Origin: a virus
Direction: 5' to 3' (one strand)
Length of the DNA: 37,719 bases
IMG/VR virus record: IMGVR_UViG_3300030098_004447
Coordinates: 1-37,719 of that record
Below, piece after piece: positions 22,301 to 31,398 of the stretch. The notes beneath the pieces were generated by a model. That model did not search any database, was not told the origin of the DNA, and saw only the letters and a program-made list of their open reading frames with translations. Position numbers and translations under genes: made by a program. How positions within the stretch are numbered: the first letter of the stretch is position 1; each line of letters begins with the position of its first letter.

Positions 22301-23030
22301 TAAGCATTTCCCTTTAGCTGATATGAAGGCTATAAAGGTATTATGCAAATCTATAGAAATACTTAAACCTGATTCTTATGTCGATCTAGGAGATGTAGGA
22401 GAATGGGAAAGCGTTAGTCATTGGAAATGGAAAAAGAAAAAAAGACCTCCCCTAGAATATCAAATGCCTGCAATCAAAAAAGATATAAAAGATGTTAATA
22501 AGGGAATGGATATTATAGACGAAGCCCTTGATAAGGCAAATTGTCATAATAAGCATTTTTGTGAGGGCAATCACGAAGATTGGTTAAACAGATTTAATGA
22601 TGAGCATCCATATTTAAAATTATCAACTCCATCTACTCTAAGATTAAAAGAAAGAGGATATAGTTTTCATGCTATGGGGAAATACTTAAAGATGGGTAAA
22701 TTACACTTCTACCATGGTCATCATTATGCTAGTATAAATCATACTAGGAATCATTTAATGAAGCTAGGGGTTAATATTATGTATGGACATCATCACGATG
22801 TTCAACAATCCTCTATAACTCATATGGATGGTCAGAAGGCAGCCTGGTCAATTGGATGTCTAAAAGATATGTCAGATGAAGAGAATGAATGGCTAGGATA
22901 TAGAAAACATAATTGGAGTCATGCATTTGCTATTGTAGATTTCTTTGAGAATGGTTATTTTACAGTACACGTTATACAGATAATTAAGGGAAAAACCTCC
23001 CTATGGGGAGAGATTATAGATGGGAACTAG
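22257..23030 (+). CDS. Calcineurin-like metallophosphoesterase
   Basis: 257 residues from ATG 22257, preceded by AAGGAG; an in-frame ATG at 22224 lies inside the holin gene without an RBS. Metal-binding motifs in order: D15-K-H17, GDVGE (45-49), GNHED (104-108), HGHH (153-156) and GHHHD (177-181), the complete set for a di-metal phosphoesterase. Substrate cannot be read; DNA, cyclic nucleotides or phosphoproteins are all possible. Its place in a lysis/late cassette is unusual. Confidence 0.85.
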   Translation: MAKKTPVRRTIVTPDKHFPLADMKAIKVLCKSIEILKPDSYVDLGDVGEWESVSHWKWKKKKRPPLEYQMPAIKKDIKDVNKGMDIIDEALDKANCHNKHFCEGNHEDWLNRFNDEHPYLKLSTPSTLRLKERGYSFHAMGKYLKMGKLHFYHGHHYASINHTRNHLMKLGVNIMYGHHHDVQQSSITHMDGQKAAWSIGCLKDMSDEENEWLGYRKHNWSHAFAIVDFFENGYFTVHVIQIIKGKTSLWGEIIDGN

Positions 23031-23033
23031 ACT

Positions 23034-23180
23034 ATGGATTTTTTAACTAATTATTGGGAACAACTAACAGCATTCGTTATCCTAGTAATGACTTTAACTA
23101 GAATGCGTGTAGATATAGATGTTTTAAAGGAAAAAGTTAAAACTTTATTTGATTTATGGAATAAAGAAAAAAATAATTAA
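23034..23180 (+). CDS. Small membrane protein
   Basis: 48 residues, MDFLTNYWEQLTAFVILVMT followed by an amphipathic helix with heptads (VDIDVLKEKVKTLFDLW). A shorter relative in plan of the two membrane/coiled-coil proteins at 20.8-21.6 kb. The ATG is 3 nt after the phosphoesterase stop. Confidence 0.55.
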   Translation: MDFLTNYWEQLTAFVILVMTLTRMRVDIDVLKEKVKTLFDLWNKEKNN

Positions 23181-23190
23181 AGGAGATAAA

Positions 23191-23493
23191 ATGGATTTTT
23201 TTAATACAATTACAAATAATTTAGGAACAATAGGTTTAACAACAAGTGGTTTAACAATGGGTGGTGTAGTTTTATTTTTATTAAAAAGAGTGCCAAATGA
23301 TAAAATAAGTGCATTAGTATTTGATGTGTCTATGAATCTAGGAACTCTTATGACTTTAGGTCTAGGTAAATGGAAGTTAACTAGAAAGCTCTGGAACTCT
23401 GTTATAGAACCCTGGTTTATTGATTTATTAGATAATGTAGTTGCATCGAGCATCAATGGATTTATTAAAGGCTTAAGAAGCGATAATAAATAA
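23191..23493 (+). CDS. Membrane protein, possible holin-like
   Basis: 100 residues from ATG 23191, chosen for AAAGGAG immediately upstream; an in-frame start at 23149 lies in the previous gene. Hydrophobic segments at about 13-32 (GTIGLTTSGLTMGGVVLFLL) and 40-60. The C-terminus RKLWNSVIEPWFIDLLDNVV...GFIKGLRSDN matches a pattern I recall in phage proteins of unknown function beside lysis genes. Confidence 0.6.
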   Translation: MDFFNTITNNLGTIGLTTSGLTMGGVVLFLLKRVPNDKISALVFDVSMNLGTLMTLGLGKWKLTRKLWNSVIEPWFIDLLDNVVASSINGFIKGLRSDNK

Positions 23494-23702
23494 TGATTCA
23501 AGGGCTTGTCATGAAGGGAGTAGCTAATTTTCTTATAAAGAAATTTAAGCTAGATAAAATAGAAAAGATACTTGACTACGTTGAGAAGCCCAATGATGCT
23601 GATAAGGTTGGTAAGAAAAACTCTAAAGAAATAGAAAAACTAAAAATAGAGTATAAAGCATTGAGAGATATAGTTATACAGGGGTTCAAAGATGCCAAAT
23701 GA
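23493..23702 (+). CDS. Hypothetical small basic protein
   Basis: 69 residues, Lys-rich, helical, with an amphipathic KFKLDKIEKILDYV. Start overlaps the previous stop (TAATG) and the end overlaps the fibre gene by 11 nt. No family recognised. Confidence 0.55.
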   Translation: MIQGLVMKGVANFLIKKFKLDKIEKILDYVEKPNDADKVGKKNSKEIEKLKIEYKALRDIVIQGFKDAK

Positions 23703-24672
23703 TGTAAAATTGCAAGAAGGACATCCTTTAGATGAGAACTTAAGACCTATTAAGGTTGATGATGAATCCACTCCTATAGAAGTTTCAAAAGAAGAAACTA
23801 AAATAGATAGTGATCTAGAGGTTACAGGTGAAATCAAAGGTTCTCATCATGGTGCTAATATTCCTAACTTATATGGATCAGGTGGTTCAGATGGAATACA
23901 TAAAGTCTTTGCTAAAAATGTTATATGGTATGACCATACTACAGGTAATGCTACACTTTCAGCTACAGAAGGATTTAATTATATTAGAATATATGAATTG
24001 GGTGATCCTGATGATTTTTTTGCTATTGATCTTAATACAGGAGATAATGGTGCTGTAATACTTGCTACAAATGATGCATCAGGCACTAATGCTCATATGA
24101 CACTTGACCCTGATGGTGATTTAATTGTATCAGGAGCAGATGTAAAAATAGATCAAGGTCAAAAATTATATTTAGATGGTGGTGGTGATACTTATATAGA
24201 AAGTAGTGCAGGTGATATACTTGATATAGTAGTGGGTGGTGTTATGTTGGTAAGGGCAATACAAGGTATAAATCAAAAGGATTGGCTATTTAGAGATTCA
24301 GCTGTTGGATTTGAACAAGTGACAGCATCCTACCATGCTACTAATACCACTATAGATTTTAGAGAAGGAAATAAGGTGATGGTTACCTTTGGTAGTGGCA
24401 ACATAACTAATCTTAATTGCACATTCCCTGCTCTAAGTGGAAATTTTTTAGTATTAATTAAACAAGATGCATCAGGTAGTAGGACAATTACAAATTATAA
24501 AGCATTTGATAGTGCAGGAAATTCAGCAGGAGGTAGTAGTGCAGTTAAATTTGCAGGAGGCTCTGCACCAACTTTAACTACAGATGCTAACCATGTAGAT
24601 ATTATTAGTTTTTATTGGGATGCTACTAATGAAATTGCTTATGCAGTTCCAACATTGGACTTTCAATTCTAA
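23692..24672 (+). CDS. Tail fibre-like virion protein
   Basis: 326 residues, beta-rich and Gly/Asp/Ser-rich. The N-terminus has PNDVKLQEGHPLDENLRPIK followed by ESTPIEVSKEETKID, a pattern I recall from marine phage fibre proteins. The middle (GDLIVSGADVKIDQGQKLYL) resembles repeated beta-helix fibre shafts, and the C-terminal part is a globular beta domain. Likely a fibre or appendage; receptor unknown. Confidence 0.6.
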   Translation: MPNDVKLQEGHPLDENLRPIKVDDESTPIEVSKEETKIDSDLEVTGEIKGSHHGANIPNLYGSGGSDGIHKVFAKNVIWYDHTTGNATLSATEGFNYIRIYELGDPDDFFAIDLNTGDNGAVILATNDASGTNAHMTLDPDGDLIVSGADVKIDQGQKLYLDGGGDTYIESSAGDILDIVVGGVMLVRAIQGINQKDWLFRDSAVGFEQVTASYHATNTTIDFREGNKVMVTFGSGNITNLNCTFPALSGNFLVLIKQDASGSRTITNYKAFDSAGNSAGGSSAVKFAGGSAPTLTTDANHVDIISFYWDATNEIAYAVPTLDFQF

Positions 24673-25223
24673 TGGCTTTTAAAGATACAACATTAGTGTT
24701 TGAAGATACCAAGATATTGGGTGAAGATGATATTGAGGTGATGATGGGTTGGGAATCTCCAATAATGGAAAAAAGTGCAAAATATATTTGTCAAAGTAAA
24801 GGGGATATTTTAGAAATAGGTTTTGGTATGGGTATTTGTTCAGATTATATACAGGCAGAGGGTGTTAATTCTCATACAATAGTTGAGATACATCCACAGA
24901 TATTAGAAAGATTGAATACTTGGGCATCAGGAAAGTCTAATGTTACTGTTATAGAAGGTGATTGGTATAGTGTTAATGGCTTGTCTAAATATGATGGAAT
25001 ATTTATAGATACATTTGGAGATGATAATTGGAGCAATTTTAAAACATTTGCATCATCTAAAGGAAAATCAGGTGCTAAAATCACTTATTGGAATAACTTT
25101 ACATCAGAAACTAATGAACATAACTTTGATAATATTAGTTTTGAAAATGTTTCAGTTAGTCCTGTTAGCAATAGCTATACAGAAATTTCTAATATTTATT
25201 ATATGCCAAAGGTGGTGATTTAA
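24672..25223 (+). CDS. Class I SAM-dependent methyltransferase
   Basis: 183 residues. Motif I LEIGFGMG (47-54), acidic E72 at the end of strand 2 (TIVEIHP), EGDWY (95-99), and IFIDTFGDDNW (110-120). An N-terminal VMMGWESPIM resembles guanidinoacetate/arginine-type methyltransferases. It is overlapped tightly by fibre genes on both sides, so its substrate could be a virion protein, glycan or small molecule linked to adsorption; this is inference. It has no DNA-methyltransferase target motif (no DPPY or PC). Confidence 0.8.
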   Translation: MAFKDTTLVFEDTKILGEDDIEVMMGWESPIMEKSAKYICQSKGDILEIGFGMGICSDYIQAEGVNSHTIVEIHPQILERLNTWASGKSNVTVIEGDWYSVNGLSKYDGIFIDTFGDDNWSNFKTFASSKGKSGAKITYWNNFTSETNEHNFDNISFENVSVSPVSNSYTEISNIYYMPKVVI

Positions 25224-25909
25224 TGGCTACAGTTTATGCAAATACAGGTGATGGATATGTGGGCAGATTTATACAATCAAGTTGGTCTAATGCTAGAGAT
25301 AATACAACAGGAACAGGTGTTAGTTCAACAGTACAAGCATATTTTTCAGGAGTATCTGCTTATTCACAGGCAGGTAGAGGTGGGGGAACAATTTGGTATA
25401 TTTTAAGATCATTTTTTTCTTTTGATACATCAGGTATAACAGATAGTGTAGATGATGGTGCAGTATTTAAAGTATATGGATTTAGTCAGGGAACAGGTGA
25501 TGTAATAGCTGTAAAAGCAACATCAGATATAGCCTCACTTGGAATAGCAGATTTTGATTCTATAGTAGGATGGAATAATACTACAGATGGAAGTGGTGGA
25601 GGTAGTAATGATAGTAATGTTACTAAATATTCAGCAGAGATTACTTCTTGGAGTACAAGTGGATATAATGATATTGCTTTAAATGCACAAGCTAGAACAG
25701 ATATGCAAAATGATGATACATTATATATAGCTTTGATTAATCACGATTTTGATTTATTAGATATTGATCCTAATGGTCTTGCTGCTCAAAAAAATGGTTT
25801 ATACTATCAAAACAGGACAGGAACATCTCAAGACCCATATATAAATTATACTACAACAGCAACAGCAGCAGTAACACATAACGCAACTTTTTTTGGGAGT
25901 AATTTCTAA
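25223..25909 (+). CDS. Virion protein with DNRLRE-like beta domain
   Basis: 228 residues, Ser/Thr/Gly-rich. LRSFFSFDTSGITD is the core motif seen in DNRLRE/disaggregatase-type beta-sandwich domains. The ATG overlaps the methyltransferase stop and its stop overlaps the next ATG. A fibre or carbohydrate-contacting protein is likely by context. Confidence 0.55.
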   Translation: MATVYANTGDGYVGRFIQSSWSNARDNTTGTGVSSTVQAYFSGVSAYSQAGRGGGTIWYILRSFFSFDTSGITDSVDDGAVFKVYGFSQGTGDVIAVKATSDIASLGIADFDSIVGWNNTTDGSGGGSNDSNVTKYSAEITSWSTSGYNDIALNAQARTDMQNDDTLYIALINHDFDLLDIDPNGLAAQKNGLYYQNRTGTSQDPYINYTTTATAAVTHNATFFGSNF

Positions 25910-26748
25910 TGCCATCACTTATAAAAACTAAATTTAGTAATTTTTTTAATAGACTTATACAAGTAAATCAATCAGGTAATTCAGGAGTTGATGCAACAAC
26001 TAGAAACATTCAAACAGGAGATGGTTCAAATACATCTTTATCTGTTTCTGATGATGTATTGCTAGTAAAACCACAGAATGATAATACTACAGGAACATTA
26101 GATGTTCAAAATAATGCAGGAAATTCAATATTAAAAGTAGATACTACTAATAGTAAAATATTAGGAGGAGCAGGGCAAGTAGCATTGAATACTCAATATG
26201 CACATTTTGGTATTTCAGCTTATGATGGTTATTGGGATGATGCAGTAGATGATACCCATTATGCTATTCCTTTTATGTCTGCATTTTCTAATTTATCGGC
26301 AGGAGGTGCAATTACAGACTTTGTGATGGGAAGTGCTACAAGTTCTAGTTTTAATGATACTAATCCATCAACATCACTAACAATATCAACAACTGCAGCA
26401 GGTATTATTCAAGCCTATTGGTATGTAATGGATGATATTACTATAGATGCTGTTAAGTGGCTTCATTCTGCTGATGCAGCTTCAGGGAGTACAACTGCAG
26501 CTCATCTAATGGCTTATACTGCTGATTTTGCTAATGGTAGCACATCAGGTGATTTATCAAGTGGTGTAGTAGTAGCCGATGGTTCTAATATTACTAATGC
26601 AGGATATGAGCAAATGTATATACAGACAATGACAATACAGAATGCCAATGTAGATGCAGGAAAAGTAATATTCTTTACATTTGCTTATGACGATACAGAA
26701 GCTACAGATTGGAGTATAAGTGCAACAGTTAAATTTCATTTGAGATAA
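25909..26748 (+). CDS. Tail fibre-like virion protein
   Basis: 279 residues, beta-rich. NTTGTLDVQNNAGNSILKVD is a repeat-type shaft motif common in fibre proteins, followed by a C-terminal globular domain (LTISTTAAGIIQAYWYV onward). Third protein of the appendage group 23.7-28.4 kb. Confidence 0.6.
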   Translation: MPSLIKTKFSNFFNRLIQVNQSGNSGVDATTRNIQTGDGSNTSLSVSDDVLLVKPQNDNTTGTLDVQNNAGNSILKVDTTNSKILGGAGQVALNTQYAHFGISAYDGYWDDAVDDTHYAIPFMSAFSNLSAGGAITDFVMGSATSSSFNDTNPSTSLTISTTAAGIIQAYWYVMDDITIDAVKWLHSADAASGSTTAAHLMAYTADFANGSTSGDLSSGVVVADGSNITNAGYEQMYIQTMTIQNANVDAGKVIFFTFAYDDTEATDWSISATVKFHLR

Positions 26749-26760
26749 GGAGAGAGAATT

Positions 26761-28410
26761 ATGCCATATATAGGAAAGCCAAGGCAACCGGCTATAAAAC
26801 CAATAGTAGAAAAGAAGAAAAAAGCTCCTGTTGAGCAAATTGAGAAAAGTGTATCTCATGTTGCTTCAGGAACTGATTCAAATTTAGTTTTATCAATATC
26901 ACAGACAGATAGCTCTACAGCAGTTAAGTCAGCAGTTCCAAAAGAAGTTGTTGTAGAAAATACAGGCTTAATTCCTTTAGTTGCTCTGTTTGTATATGAA
27001 GGATTTACTGATAATGATACTGATGCAGGTGAAGGTGCAATACAAACAATAGTTATGCCTGGAGAAGAAGTTCAAGCTCCTATTAGAGGAGCAATTAAAG
27101 AGGCAGGTAGCAATCCTTTACAATTATTATCAGGAACTGTTCAGGATTTTACAACTACAACTATTGGTGATGGTAGCTCAACTCTTGCTACTTTAAAATC
27201 TGATAGTGGAGATAATGCTGCTTCAGGAGAATTGAATAATACAGATGATCCTGTTGTTTTTGAGCTTGACAATGGTCATGAGAAATATCGAGTTGGAGAT
27301 ATGTTACGTTGTGAGAATGAAATACTAAGAGTAGAAGGAACTTATGATGATAATCCTACAGCTTCAACAGTTGCAGATAATCATATAGTGGTTTCTAGGG
27401 CTCATTTAGGTAGCGATGTAGCATCTCATAGTGGAACTCCTGATATTTACTTTCATTGTTTTAATGAATATTATGATTATGACAGAGTATTGTTAGGAAA
27501 TTCTCAATTAAATATGACAGATTCTTTAGGAAGATATAAAAGTTCTAACTTTTTTGGCTTTGGTAGAACAGATGCTACAGCAGATAATAAAACATTTGGA
27601 CTTGTTCCAGGTTCTATTTGTTTTCGTTTCTATAGTTCTGCATATCAAGAGGTTATGATGGGTGGAACAGGAGCATCAGGTGGAAGTTCAGGTCAGAATA
27701 TCCCTATTACAGGTGCGACAGATAGTAAATTAACAGCCTCTACAGCATATGCATTTAATCTCACAATAGATGATAGTTCTGCAACAACTGTTAGCTTTAC
27801 TACAGATTCAAGCAATACTAATTTTGGAGGAGCTAATGGAATTATTCCTAAGATACAAGATGCTATAGATACTGCTACTAGAACCGCAGGTAATGCTTTA
27901 TTTGGTTATAACTGTACAGTTTCTATAGTTAATGGTAAGTTAAGGTTTACATCTAACTCTCATTTATACCCACACGATGAAACAAATGGCTCTCAAATAT
28001 TACTTGCAGATGCAGGTAGTGGAACTAATGTATTTGCAGGTGATGCAGGTATATTCCCTGATATTGTTATGGTCAATGCTCCTGTTAAGCCAATTATAGC
28101 TCCTGTTAGTAATTATGATAATATAACTTATGCAAAAACCCCTAATATGGCTGGAATGTGTTACGATAATGGTAGTGGAGATTTAATATATAATAGTAGA
28201 AAAGTGGGAACTATAAATTATGAGACCGGAGCATTTGATATAAAGGGTGGCATTCCTTCTAATGCTTCATTTGAAATTCAGTTAGCACATGGAAGTCCAT
28301 TCTCAGGAAAGTTAGATAACTCTCAAGAAGACTCTAATGCACTAAAAGCAGTTCATGCTAATGTCTTAAATAAGAATATTGCAGGGAAAATTAAAGTGAA
28401 GGTATACTAA
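26761..28410 (+). CDS. Large virion structural protein
   Basis: 549 residues, RBS GGAGAGA. Begins with a Lys/Pro-rich segment (PYIGKPRQPAIKPIVEKKKK), then an all-beta body. HEKYRVGDMLRCENEILRV resembles domains seen in phage base-plate or appendage proteins. No enzymatic motif. Appendage or head-fibre component by context. Confidence 0.6.
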   Translation: MPYIGKPRQPAIKPIVEKKKKAPVEQIEKSVSHVASGTDSNLVLSISQTDSSTAVKSAVPKEVVVENTGLIPLVALFVYEGFTDNDTDAGEGAIQTIVMPGEEVQAPIRGAIKEAGSNPLQLLSGTVQDFTTTTIGDGSSTLATLKSDSGDNAASGELNNTDDPVVFELDNGHEKYRVGDMLRCENEILRVEGTYDDNPTASTVADNHIVVSRAHLGSDVASHSGTPDIYFHCFNEYYDYDRVLLGNSQLNMTDSLGRYKSSNFFGFGRTDATADNKTFGLVPGSICFRFYSSAYQEVMMGGTGASGGSSGQNIPITGATDSKLTASTAYAFNLTIDDSSATTVSFTTDSSNTNFGGANGIIPKIQDAIDTATRTAGNALFGYNCTVSIVNGKLRFTSNSHLYPHDETNGSQILLADAGSGTNVFAGDAGIFPDIVMVNAPVKPIIAPVSNYDNITYAKTPNMAGMCYDNGSGDLIYNSRKVGTINYETGAFDIKGGIPSNASFEIQLAHGSPFSGKLDNSQEDSNALKAVHANVLNKNIAGKIKVKVY

Positions 28411-28475
28411 TGCCTAAAGGAAAATATAAAAAGAAACCGATTAGACCAAAGAAGACACCTAAAAGGAGATATTAA
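28410..28475 (+). CDS. Tiny highly basic peptide
   Basis: 21 residues, MPKGKYKKKPIRPKKTPKRR then Y, almost wholly Lys, Arg and Pro. ATG overlaps the upstream stop and its stop overlaps the next ATG (both TAATG), which supports translation. May bind nucleic acid or membranes. Confidence 0.45.
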   Translation: MPKGKYKKKPIRPKKTPKRRY

Positions 28476-29437
28476 TGGCTACATCATCTACATATTGTAC
28501 GCATAGAGATTTAAAAGATATATATCCTAATCTAGATGAATTTGATGCTAAGACAGCTATATACGGATGGATAGAAGTAACAAGTAATAAATATGCTGCA
28601 CATAATAGTGGCTTAGTTACTCAATTATTTGCAGATGGAGAGGATTTGGGTCCAGCACAATCTGCCCATACGGATCTAAATGTTGAAGGAGAGTGGTTTT
28701 ATAATTCAGCAGAAGATATATGTTATTATTATTCAGCAAGTACCCCATTAGATAAATTAATGGAGGCAGGAGAGGAGTTCTCAACGTTGATTACACGAAT
28801 TATGAAAAACGCCTCACGATATGTTGATTCTAGAGTAGACGCAGGTATCCCTAGGGATGCATTTAAGGATAAGGAAGGTAACTATGACTATTTCCTCGTA
28901 CGCACATCTTCTCTTGTCTCTGTTTATTTTCTTATAAATGCTCATACTCCAGGTTCAGATGTTGCAGAAAAGTTTCTAGAAGAAGCAAATTTTAATATTG
29001 ATCAAATCAATACAGGAAAAACAAAATTATCATATCAAGTTACAGGAGATTCTGCAGGTGGTGTTGTGAGGGAAGTAACTTCTCCTCAAGCAGCTAATGC
29101 TTTATATATTGTAGATACTAGAGGAAGATATACAGGCGTATATGATCTTATGAAGATAGTTATAACTACAGCAGGAGCAATAGGAACTTGCAAGTTTGAT
29201 GTATATCATGGAGATGATACAGGATTAAAACAAAATAGAGTTGTAGAAGCAGAACTTATTACAGGTCAATATCAATCTATAGGAGGAGGTTTACAGGTTA
29301 GATTTTCAGGTAAGAATAGTAGTTCTGTTGCAACAGTTAATGATGAGTGGGAATTAGAATGTTGGGGTCAGTATGAATCCCTAGATGATTCCCCTGGTAG
29401 TGGAACAAATACTAGGTTGACAAGGAGGACTTATTAG
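28475..29437 (+). CDS. Head-tail connector (gp6/DUF1320-like) with C-terminal extension
   Basis: 320 residues, RBS AAAAGGAG. The first half has YCTHRDLKDIYPNLDEFD, then IMKNASRYVDSRVDAG and a hydrophobic helix, in the order of gp6/DUF1320-type connector proteins, which bind under the portal. Residues about 190-320 form an extra beta domain (GGVVREVTSPQAANALYIVD and onward), unusual for the family and perhaps a surface-exposed addition. Confidence 0.65.
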   Translation: MATSSTYCTHRDLKDIYPNLDEFDAKTAIYGWIEVTSNKYAAHNSGLVTQLFADGEDLGPAQSAHTDLNVEGEWFYNSAEDICYYYSASTPLDKLMEAGEEFSTLITRIMKNASRYVDSRVDAGIPRDAFKDKEGNYDYFLVRTSSLVSVYFLINAHTPGSDVAEKFLEEANFNIDQINTGKTKLSYQVTGDSAGGVVREVTSPQAANALYIVDTRGRYTGVYDLMKIVITTAGAIGTCKFDVYHGDDTGLKQNRVVEAELITGQYQSIGGGLQVRFSGKNSSSVATVNDEWELECWGQYESLDDSPGSGTNTRLTRRTY

Positions 29438-29446
29438 TTTTAAATT

Positions 29447-29881
29447 ATGCCTACAAGTTTTACAAATAATTGGAAGAATATACTAGATAAGCTAGAGAAT
29501 GTTATTAGGGTAGAATTTAAAAATGCTCTACCTACTTATACAGGTTTTGATAACGATCCAGCTGGATCACAATATTTAAGAATTATACCTATAAGTAGCA
29601 CTCTTTTAGATTATAATTCAACATCAGAAACAAGGGAGTTTGATATAAATATAATGCTACATTTTAAAAATGCAAATATTAAAGAAAAAGCATTAGATCA
29701 TATTCTTAGATTAGTCTCTAGATTGGAATCCCTTATAGTAGATAATATGTCTATGACTCTTTCTGATAGTAGTAGTCTATTTAATTGCAGAATTGAGTCA
29801 ACATTATTTGATTCAAGTAATTCAGAAGAACATATTGTTACTTTTGATTATAAATGTCAACATCTAGGTAATGTAGGATAA
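29447..29881 (+). CDS. Tail terminator/completion protein
   Basis: 144 residues between connector and tail-tube genes. Compact alpha/beta pattern (WKNILDKLENVIRVEFKNAL, then strands and a central helix KALDHILRLVSRLESLIVD) consistent with tail terminator proteins. Assignment rests mainly on position and size. Confidence 0.6.
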   Translation: MPTSFTNNWKNILDKLENVIRVEFKNALPTYTGFDNDPAGSQYLRIIPISSTLLDYNSTSETREFDINIMLHFKNANIKEKALDHILRLVSRLESLIVDNMSMTLSDSSSLFNCRIESTLFDSSNSEEHIVTFDYKCQHLGNVG

Positions 29882-29889
29882 GGAGAAAT

Positions 29890-30069
29890 ATGAAAGTAAA
29901 ATTAAAAAACAAGGGTGTAAAACTTCCTAATATATGGAAGCAATGTAAGGTTTCTTATGAAGATTGGCAAGAGTTACACGATGGCAAGGAAATTGAAATG
30001 AAATCTGTTCCAGAAGGTATAAAAACTTTAGTAAATGTCTCTGGTACAAAAAAGAAAGGAGATAAATAA
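29890..30069 (+). CDS. Hypothetical small basic protein
   Basis: 59 residues, MKVKLKNKGVKLPNIWKQCK onward, ending in Lys-rich KKKGDK. AGGAG lies upstream; its stop overlaps the tail-tube ATG. No family recognised. Confidence 0.55.
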   Translation: MKVKLKNKGVKLPNIWKQCKVSYEDWQELHDGKEIEMKSVPEGIKTLVNVSGTKKKGDK

Positions 30070-31070
30070 TGGCAGGAGCAATACAAGCATTTTCACCAAA
30101 AGAATGGAAAGTTGCTGTTGTATCAGATGCAACTAACGCAGGAGACACAGGAATAGGAACAACAATGAATCAATTAGATGTTGATTCTATATCTATGCCT
30201 TCACTTAATCCAACACAAGTATTAGATGTTAGAAGTGGAGTAGGGAGAACTTTGAAAGATGAAGATGTTTTCCAAGATAATGTTTTAAGAGTATCAGAAA
30301 TTTCATTATCAGGAACTCTCCATAATGATACAGGGCATAAATTATTATTGCAAAATATTTGTAATGATGTTAGTGGAGATGTTGCTGTTTCATCAAATTT
30401 TACACCAGCTTCGCAAAATATGGTAGGCGATACAGCTGTTACTAATGCAGCTTCTTCATTAACATTAGTTTTTCAACCTTCTGATGTAACTAATCAACAA
30501 GGAATGGAGTTCTTTGGATGTGTAGTTACTAATTTTTCTATATCGGCAGATATGACAAGTGAGGGAGGTAGATATAAATGGTCAGCTACAATACAAACAG
30601 GATTAAAACCTGATTTGGCTTCAACAGCAACTCCAACTATAACTGCCTATGCAAATACAAATATACCTTTGCTATCCAATGCTTCTGATGTAAGAATTAG
30701 TGATGTTTCAAATATGGTATTAAATTCATTTACTGCAAGTATTGAAAGTCCAGCTGTGTTTTCAGGTGCATGGACAGGTGGATATGAAATCACAAGTAGA
30801 GGTGCAGAGATTGCTGTTAATGTTGATGCTCAAGTTAAATATGATGCTAATACTAAAGGATTTATAAGTGAGTTTGATACACAAACAGCGGCAAATACTG
30901 CAGGCAATATGTTTAAGATAGTAAATAATAATGCATATGGTATATTAGTAACATCAGGACTTTTTACAAATGTAGCATTGTCAGAAGGTGATATTATGAT
31001 GCTTGATTGTTCTATAAAGGCTATTGATGATGGTAGTAGTGACTTAATATCATTTGATTTAACTGCTTAA
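30069..31070 (+). CDS. Major tail tube protein
   Basis: 333 residues, beta-rich, located just before the tail chaperones as in long-tailed phages. Gly/Ser/Asn-rich with repeated strand patterns (GRYKWSATIQTGLKP; GAEIAVNVDAQVKYD). RBS AAAGGAG. Length is in the range of tail tube proteins with an extra surface domain. Confidence 0.75.
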   Translation: MAGAIQAFSPKEWKVAVVSDATNAGDTGIGTTMNQLDVDSISMPSLNPTQVLDVRSGVGRTLKDEDVFQDNVLRVSEISLSGTLHNDTGHKLLLQNICNDVSGDVAVSSNFTPASQNMVGDTAVTNAASSLTLVFQPSDVTNQQGMEFFGCVVTNFSISADMTSEGGRYKWSATIQTGLKPDLASTATPTITAYANTNIPLLSNASDVRISDVSNMVLNSFTASIESPAVFSGAWTGGYEITSRGAEIAVNVDAQVKYDANTKGFISEFDTQTAANTAGNMFKIVNNNAYGILVTSGLFTNVALSEGDIMMLDCSIKAIDDGSSDLISFDLTA

Positions 31071-31089
31071 TAAAAAATAGGAGATTAGA

Positions 31090-31398
31090 ATGAGTAAAAA
31101 AATCGTGGAATTAAAGAGCAAGAAAAAGGTTGAGATTAGGGAAATGTCAATTGACGAGATTGATTATTGTAATGATATAGCAGTTTTAAAATATGAAAAA
31201 GGTGAGCTATCTCATATGGCAGGATTCTCTAAGGCTAGAACTGCTTGGCTTAGACGTGGTATTAAGGGTGGTGATTTCAAGGTATTTAAAGTAGATGAAA
31301 ATGGCTTTCCTGAAGATTCTATTATTAAACAATTGACTGAAGATGAGAAAAATGAATTAGTTCAATTAATACAGGATTATCAAAGCCTGGGGGAATAG
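31090..31398 (+). CDS. Tail assembly chaperone (gpG-like, unshifted product)
   Basis: 102 residues, helical and charged, ending LVQLIQDYQSLGE. RBS AGGAG. Positioned between tail tube and tape measure, with a slippery G-run next to its stop codon, so it is the short form of the usual chaperone pair that coats the tape measure during tail assembly. Confidence 0.8.
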   Translation: MSKKIVELKSKKKVEIREMSIDEIDYCNDIAVLKYEKGELSHMAGFSKARTAWLRRGIKGGDFKVFKVDENGFPEDSIIKQLTEDEKNELVQLIQDYQSLGE

